Shown piece after piece: positions 6,535 to 11,432 of a stretch of 11,432 nucleotides of DNA. How positions within the stretch are numbered: position 1 is the first letter of the stretch; the number at the start of each line of letters is the position of its first letter. This DNA comes from Sphingobacteriia bacterium. Lineage in GTDB: Bacteria > Bacteroidota > Bacteroidia > Chitinophagales > Chitinophagaceae. The translations under genes and the position numbers were made by a program. Under the pieces are notes generated by a model. It had not been told where the DNA came from. It did not search any database and was given only the letters and a program-made list of their open reading frames with translations. The stretch covers positions 1-11,432 of the forward strand of contig REAV01000003.1 in NCBI GenBank assembly GCA_004294465.1. Reading direction: 5' to 3'.

Positions 6535-7557
6535 CTAGAACCTTACGGTTGGGCATTTTACCGATTTGCCTGCTGAAGAAGAGAATAATCCATGTTTTAC
6601 AATAGAGAGTTCATAAGCCCCACGTACAGAAGTTCCTGAGTTAACAGAACTGGTTGAAGCATCATAGTTTACAGTAAATTTTATATCATTTATTTGGAAA
6701 CCTACTACAGGAATAATGGCATCATTCTTTCGATAATACAACCCAAGAATTAATTGCTTAACTCCATCACCAGTTAAATCTCTATTCGCATTCATTCCTA
6801 AAACAATTTCATTGGAGGTTCCCATAACACTATAATAAATATTGGGATTGACTATCCAAACATCCTGCACTTTAATGCTGGCATTTGCAAAAAAAGTATA
6901 GCGCATATCAATTTTGCTGTCTGTAACAGAAGATTCAAAAAAACTTTCTTTTGGCCGATTGATATGATCGATAGATATACCTGCATTGAAATATGCATTT
7001 TCTGATGCAAATAACGCATAGTTCACCCCCATAGAAAGATCTAAATAAGCTGCCTGACTAAAGGCAAATGGTTCATTGCTTGGAATAGTCGTTTCAAAAA
7101 ACTGACCATTCCACTGGTTGTCGAAAGTCAATTTAGAAAAATCAATTCTTTTTGAAACAATGCCTGCTGAAAAACCTGCGCTTAGCAAACTCTTATAACC
7201 CAGCATCTGGTGATAGGCTAATGATAAATTGGCACTGGTAGATGATAAACTTCCAGCGCCTGCAACATCTCTCATGATACCCCCACCAATTCCCATCCAT
7301 CCATTTTCAAAACGATTGGCAAATAATTTGGAATCAGCCCAAATACCCATTGTTTTATATGGGCTAGATGCAGAAGCCCATTGATTTCTATAATTACCTC
7401 CAATCCGATAATCCATATCAGGATTAAAACCAGTATTTGCAGGATTTACAAATAATGGATTATTGAAATACTGAGAAAAATTGAGTCCTTGCCCAATTGA
7501 TTCTTTAAAAGAAACAATCAGAAAGAAAATAAAAAATATCGATTTAAAAATTTTCAT
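6535..7557 (-). CDS. PorP/SprF family type IX secretion-associated outer-membrane protein
   Basis: The 340-residue product has a signal peptide (about 1-22, ending SIGQ) followed by the family start FSQYFNNPLFVNPA at 27-40 and TGF, then RIGGNYRNQW at 51-60. The rest alternates in short amphipathic strands with glycine and aromatic residues, as expected for an outer-membrane beta barrel, and it ends in an aromatic residue (TVRF). PorP/SprF proteins work with the type IX secretion system; in Flavobacterium, SprF is needed for export of the adhesin SprB, which carries a type B C-terminal signal. Genomes usually encode several, each next to a type B cargo. Here it starts 13 bases after such a cargo gene, so the two are probably co-transcribed partners. 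It is more likely a cargo-specific paralog than the core porP gene, because no porK/L/M/N genes are nearby. Confidence 0.93.
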   Translation of the reverse strand: MKIFKSIFFIFFLIVSFKESIGQGLNFSQYFNNPLFVNPANTGFNPDMDYRIGGNYRNQWASASSPYKTMGIWADSKLFANRFENGWMGIGGGIMRDVAGAGSLSSTSANLSLAYHQMLGYKSLLSAGFSAGIVSKRIDFSKLTFDNQWNGQFFETTIPSNEPFAFSQAAYLDLSMGVNYALFASENAYFNAGISIDHINRPKESFFESSVTDSKIDMRYTFFANASIKVQDVWIVNPNIYYSVMGTSNEIVLGMNANRDLTGDGVKQLILGLYYRKNDAIIPVVGFQINDIKFTVNYDASTSSVNSGTSVRGAYELSIVKHGLFSSSAGKSVKCPTVRF

Positions 7558-7570
7558 TTGTTGAATTCAG

Positions 7571-10500
7571 TTATCGCAATAAAGTTATATCGCCTTTTCT
7601 AAATGCTTTGACTTTATCAGAAAATTCAATTTCCAATGTATAATTGTATACTTCTTGTGGTTGAATTTTTCCATTGTATTTTCCATCCCAACCCTCATTT
7701 ATATTTGTTCCTATATATACCAATACGCCCCATCGATTGTATATTCTCCAAGTCATTTTTGCAACGCCAAAACCGCGAACATAGATTTTTTCATTCAGTC
7801 CATCTCCATTGGGCGAAAAGGCATTCGGCACATCAAATAAAGGATTTACTTCTGCCACAATTGGCTCACAATATTTAACGGTACAACCAACTGTATTGGT
7901 GGTAGATAAACAAACATTATAGGTACCTGAAGCATTAAATGAATAACGAATACTAGTATCTCTCCTATTGGTACTAATGACTTTACTATCACCAAAATCC
8001 CAGTAATAAGAAGCACCACCGGTAGATAAATTGGTAAATGTATAGATTTGATTTGCACCAGTTGTTCTTGGGGTATAGTCAAATAATGAAGTAGGATTAG
8101 GACTTACTAATATTGATTTTGTAAACGATTTTGTTTTAATTACATCACATGTATTGTTATCGGTAACATCAACTGTTACAGAATAAACACCAGGAGCAGC
8201 ATAAATATGTGATGGGTCTGCTTGTGTACTGGTTGGTGAACCATCACCAAAATTCCAGACAAAACTTACCCCTCCCGTTCCTGTATAAGTAAATTTAGTT
8301 GCAGTTCCTATACAAGCTGTATCAGCAGTGAAATTGGGCACAAATGAATTAGATACCCTCACCGTTTGTTCTATATAATCATCTTCATTGCAAAACAATG
8401 GATCTTTTAAAGTTAATCGAACAATATATGTACCATCAGAAGGAAACTGGTGTGGTGGTGGCGTTCCGCTGGAATTAACAACTGGGGATCCATCTCCAAA
8501 GTTCCATTGAAAAGAATTGGCACTAAATGTTCTTCCTGGAGGAGCTACTGCCAAATTAGTAAACTGATATGTACGATTTGCACAAGGAGGCACCACTGCA
8601 TAAGTAAAATTCAAATTAGTAACTGCATCACTTCTAACACTTATACGCATGTAAGAAGTGTCTCTTTCATTACATGAATTCAAATCTTCCGCAATTAATC
8701 TAACACGATATACTCCAATCACATTATAAGTGAAGCTTGCTTTTGCAGTAGTAGTAGTTAGATCATTGGTTCCATCGCCATCAAAATCCCAATAATAGGT
8801 TTTTGCAGCAGCCACTGTATCAATAAAATCAACTGTTAATGGAACACAACCTGTTGAATCCCTTAACCTTCCTCCAATAGAAGATTGAACTCCAGCCGAT
8901 ACCCCAGCAGAATAGAAAGCCAATTTCACGGCCAATAAATTACAGGAATTGTTTCCTCGATTAGGGGACCAGGCTCCTGGTGTTCCAACAATGGAATTTC
9001 TTGGATTACTACCCCTGCTTCCGCCACAGGAACAAATAGACTGATAAATAGTGCCATTAGGATCAAAGCGAGATGTGCCGCCATCTACATGGTCTGCGAA
9101 TCCTGCATCTTGACCAAAAAATGTTGCATAAATCAGGCTATCCGCATTTTTACTTAAAATAAAAAAATAAAAATCAGCACCATCCGATACTTTTTTATAT
9201 GCATCCGGAGAAACCACCATACCATCCAAAGTTCCACTGGGATAATTGTTACCAATGCTGCTTCCGCCCCAACCAGAAACATACATATTCTGGCAACGAT
9301 CAACCAAAAAAGCTGTTATAGATAAACTTGGCCTCGCCGAAGTAGGGCTTCCAAAATTGGTGAAGAAAATATAGGATGATAAATCTGGAGTTAACTTGGC
9401 AATAAATTGTTTGCCAGCTGCCTGACCCGGATTCTTGGTATTAAAATTGGAATTTCTTACAGGAAAAACGCCTGTTGTAGTTCCAGTGATATAAGGAAAT
9501 CCCAGTCTATCAAATTGAATTCCAAATAGAATATCTTCCCCGCTTGTACCAATATAAGTTGTTTTATTAATGGCGGATCCATCACTTTTTATATTCATAA
9601 TAAAACCATCTGCTACCCCTTGATTGGTAGCATTAATCGTTCCAGTTTTATCACCTGGTAAATCTGTACTAAGAGTTGCACCGGCAATATAAATATCTCC
9701 ATTGAGTGGATTAATACTTAATACAAAAGCGGCATCATCATTATTCCCTCCAAGAAAAGAACTGAAAATAACATTGTCTACATTTGCATCTAATTTCATC
9801 ACTACCCCATCCTGGTATCGACCACCTGGAACACCAGCACCAGGGCTGGTTTGAAATGCACCCGCTGTTGTTCTAAAATCAGTTGATTGAGTTACCGATG
9901 CCAATAAAATATTGTTATTGTTATCAACAATCACTTCACTTCTCGAATCATCTCCATAATTTCTTCTGGTAGAAATGCTTCCAGTGGTTTGAGGATAATT
10001 GGTTTCTACATTCACACCATCATTGGCTTTTCCACCAATGACCATAGAGCCAACTAAGCCAGAACCATTCGTATTTAATTTAGTCACCACAATATCAAAT
10101 CCTCCTCCTGGACCAAACAATTTGGTAACACCTCGAGTAGGATAATCAGTAGAAGAAGTTCTTCCTGCAATTATTAAACTTCCATTTCGATCCACCACTA
10201 AACTATGCGGTTGATCATCGCCGTTTCCTCCAATATAAGTTGCATAGATTCTATTGATTCCTAGTGGGTCAAACTTCATAATTCCCATATCAATCTTTAA
10301 AGCACCACCAGGTTTAAAATTGCTTTGAAATGCTCCATTAGAAACAGGAAACCCATCCCCAAAAACAATCCCACCAGCATAAAAATTTCCTGCTCCATCG
10401 TAGGTAGCTGTAAAGCCCCAGTTATCTGCAGAACTGCCTGTATAACTGATGAAAATAATGCTAGGATCAATTACCAATGTTGCGGATTTATCGTATGCTG

Positions 10501-11248
10501 CATTCAACTTAAATTGAACAAAATTTCCTTTTAATTCATAATTACAAGAAACATCTGTTCGTTGATTATTACTTAAAGCATAGGTATAAGGAGCCATCTC
10601 CTGAATGGTTCCAACGGATGTATTAATTTGTAATGATTCGTCTTTTATTTTTAAGCCATCTACCCCATCAAAATATAAAATAACTTTCGAAGGGTCTCCT
10701 CCAGGATGAACAATTACATCGTATTTTAAAGTAGCATTAGAAGTATAAAAACGAATATCAATATTTGGATAAACATTTTTATAGGTTACTGCCTGATAAA
10801 TTTTACAATTACTAGCCCATTTACTAGGATCATTTCCTAAAATATAATTATTATAATTTGGCTGAACTTTTTCTGGAACAATGGTTGGATTAGGATTTCC
10901 ATTTAAAAATTTTACTTCATAGGTATGCGATCTTAAATTTATATCAGCTCCAATATCGCCATCAATAACAGGCCTGTCTAAATCATTCCCGATTGTTTTA
11001 TCAGCATGCTTATCTTTTCCTTTTAATGAATGCAATGTTTCTGCTAATTGATCATAATCTTGCACATTGTATTGCAATACCCTATATCCAGTATTTTTTA
11101 ATACAATGGCACCGCCTGGCATTTCAGATTTAAATCGAATCGATTGATCCCACTGTCCTTTGTTTTCTACAAAATTGAGATAGCTCTGTGCCTTCAATCC
11201 TGCTCCAAGCATCAAAAACCAAATGGTAAAATGTACTTTTTTTAGCAC
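7571..11248 (-). CDS. Large secreted T9SS type B cargo: propeller, four PKD domains, gliding-type C-terminal signal
   Basis: This 1225-residue protein begins with a signal peptide (about 1-20, ending LKAQ). Residues 22-265 form an N-terminal domain common in such proteins (FVENKGQWD, YNNYILGNDPSKW, VYPNIDIRFY). Residues 266-780 hold seven SBBP-like repeats, each opening with a pattern like YATYIGGNGDD, so a seven-bladed propeller is likely. Four PKD domains follow (about 795-872, 880-967, 970-1048, 1052-1135), each with a WDFDGDG, WNFGDGSP or WDFGDS motif. The end (1138-1225) is the type B, CHU_C/gliding-motility-type signal: PNAFSPNGDGLNE, YNRWG, GWDGKYNG, final KGDITLLR. It is probably secreted through T9SS and held at the surface; adhesion or matrix binding is a guess and no catalytic domain is seen. 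The start is GTG: an in-frame TAA lies three codons upstream, and the next ATG (residue 13) would cut the signal peptide. RecG lies 17 bases upstream. Confidence 0.93.
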   Translation of the reverse strand: MLKKVHFTIWFLMLGAGLKAQSYLNFVENKGQWDQSIRFKSEMPGGAIVLKNTGYRVLQYNVQDYDQLAETLHSLKGKDKHADKTIGNDLDRPVIDGDIGADINLRSHTYEVKFLNGNPNPTIVPEKVQPNYNNYILGNDPSKWASNCKIYQAVTYKNVYPNIDIRFYTSNATLKYDVIVHPGGDPSKVILYFDGVDGLKIKDESLQINTSVGTIQEMAPYTYALSNNQRTDVSCNYELKGNFVQFKLNAAYDKSATLVIDPSIIFISYTGSSADNWGFTATYDGAGNFYAGGIVFGDGFPVSNGAFQSNFKPGGALKIDMGIMKFDPLGINRIYATYIGGNGDDQPHSLVVDRNGSLIIAGRTSSTDYPTRGVTKLFGPGGGFDIVVTKLNTNGSGLVGSMVIGGKANDGVNVETNYPQTTGSISTRRNYGDDSRSEVIVDNNNNILLASVTQSTDFRTTAGAFQTSPGAGVPGGRYQDGVVMKLDANVDNVIFSSFLGGNNDDAAFVLSINPLNGDIYIAGATLSTDLPGDKTGTINATNQGVADGFIMNIKSDGSAINKTTYIGTSGEDILFGIQFDRLGFPYITGTTTGVFPVRNSNFNTKNPGQAAGKQFIAKLTPDLSSYIFFTNFGSPTSARPSLSITAFLVDRCQNMYVSGWGGSSIGNNYPSGTLDGMVVSPDAYKKVSDGADFYFFILSKNADSLIYATFFGQDAGFADHVDGGTSRFDPNGTIYQSICSCGGSRGSNPRNSIVGTPGAWSPNRGNNSCNLLAVKLAFYSAGVSAGVQSSIGGRLRDSTGCVPLTVDFIDTVAAAKTYYWDFDGDGTNDLTTTTAKASFTYNVIGVYRVRLIAEDLNSCNERDTSYMRISVRSDAVTNLNFTYAVVPPCANRTYQFTNLAVAPPGRTFSANSFQWNFGDGSPVVNSSGTPPPHQFPSDGTYIVRLTLKDPLFCNEDDYIEQTVRVSNSFVPNFTADTACIGTATKFTYTGTGGVSFVWNFGDGSPTSTQADPSHIYAAPGVYSVTVDVTDNNTCDVIKTKSFTKSILVSPNPTSLFDYTPRTTGANQIYTFTNLSTGGASYYWDFGDSKVISTNRRDTSIRYSFNASGTYNVCLSTTNTVGCTVKYCEPIVAEVNPLFDVPNAFSPNGDGLNEKIYVRGFGVAKMTWRIYNRWGVLVYIGTNINEGWDGKYNGKIQPQEVYNYTLEIEFSDKVKAFRKGDITLLR

Positions 11249-11265
11249 TTCTTTTTATTTAAGTA

Positions 11266-11432
11266 TTAAGCTATTTTGCCCCACCCATGTTTCGTTTTCT
11301 GCGATTGCATAAAAGTACGCAATGATTGGTGCCTTGGGTCTTCTAAAAATAAATCCTTTTCAACCAAAATTTCTGCCTTTGTTTTAGCCAATTCCAACAA
11401 TGCTTTATCATTAACAATGCTGGCTAATTTAA
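11266..11432 (-). CDS. recG: ATP-dependent DNA helicase RecG, C-terminal end (5' part outside window)
   Basis: A minus-strand frame, open from the window edge, ends at TAA 11266-11268 and shows the last 54 residues. They read like the C-terminal end of Bacteroidota RecG: a helix with LLELAKTKAE, then a D-x-x-LEDPRHQSLR segment and a closing HGWGKIA that matches the usual W-S-x-I-S type ending. RecG is a superfamily 2 helicase that remodels stalled forks and Holliday junctions. The helicase motifs lie outside the window, so the call rests on the tail alone. The gene lies 17 bases before the T9SS cargo gene on the same strand, so read-through is possible. Confidence 0.7.
   Translation of the reverse strand, partial: KLASIVNDKALLELAKTKAEILVEKDLFLEDPRHQSLRTFMQSQKTKHGWGKIA

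Noticed and set aside
7844..8866. PKD domains as DNA-level tandem repeats
   Set aside because: Only the short WNFGDGSP-type motifs recur; the DNA between them has diverged, so this is old protein domain duplication and not a sequence repeat.
1..11432. Defence island, mobile element, CRISPR or novel multi-gene system
   Set aside because: All genes fit known families in a conserved-looking chromosomal setting; no transposase, integrase, direct-repeat array, tRNA or composition break was seen.

Overview
The window looks like an ordinary chromosomal segment of a Bacteroidota bacterium, probably Chitinophagales/Chitinophagaceae. This rests on low-GC DNA, the near absence of Shine-Dalgarno sequences, a type IX secretion (T9SS) type B cargo protein paired with a PorP/SprF protein, and the local gene order (glycosyltransferase-rsmG, recG at the edge). 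The lineage is inferred from protein style, not from a search. No tRNA, rRNA, CRISPR array, insertion sequence or phage gene was seen. The window is almost fully coding, and no gap between genes exceeds about 90 bases.

Layout. (1) 2-918, plus strand: the 3' end of a membrane-anchored family 2 glycosyltransferase, overlapped by rsmG (16S rRNA m7G527 methyltransferase). (2) 935-2737, minus strand: an exported M1-family zinc metallopeptidase, convergent with rsmG. (3) 2787-3470, plus strand: a flavin nitroreductase-fold protein that keeps the substrate-binding residues of iodotyrosine deiodinase; it diverges from the peptidase across 49 bases. (4) 3474-6445, minus strand: a tight run read pepP-type aminopeptidase P, pssA, purS, rsmI, with gaps of 2 to 4 bases and one 4-base overlap, so probably one transcript. 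(5) 6535-11248, minus strand: a 1225-residue secreted protein with a seven-repeat propeller, four PKD domains and a T9SS type B C-terminal signal, followed 13 bases later by a PorP/SprF outer-membrane partner. (6) 11266-11432, minus strand: the C-terminal end of RecG, 17 bases upstream of the cargo gene.

How the genes relate. The cargo/PorP pair is the one clear functional module: the PorP/SprF protein is expected to support export or surface anchoring of the type B cargo. The pepP-pssA-purS-rsmI run mixes peptide turnover, phospholipid synthesis, purine synthesis and ribosome modification and is best read as a housekeeping operon. The most notable single gene is the iodotyrosine deiodinase-like flavoprotein, whose role in bacteria is not settled. 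I did not find a convincing wholly new system; the points worth a second look are the deiodinase-like active site, a shortened substrate loop in the M1 peptidase, and the architecture of the T9SS cargo.
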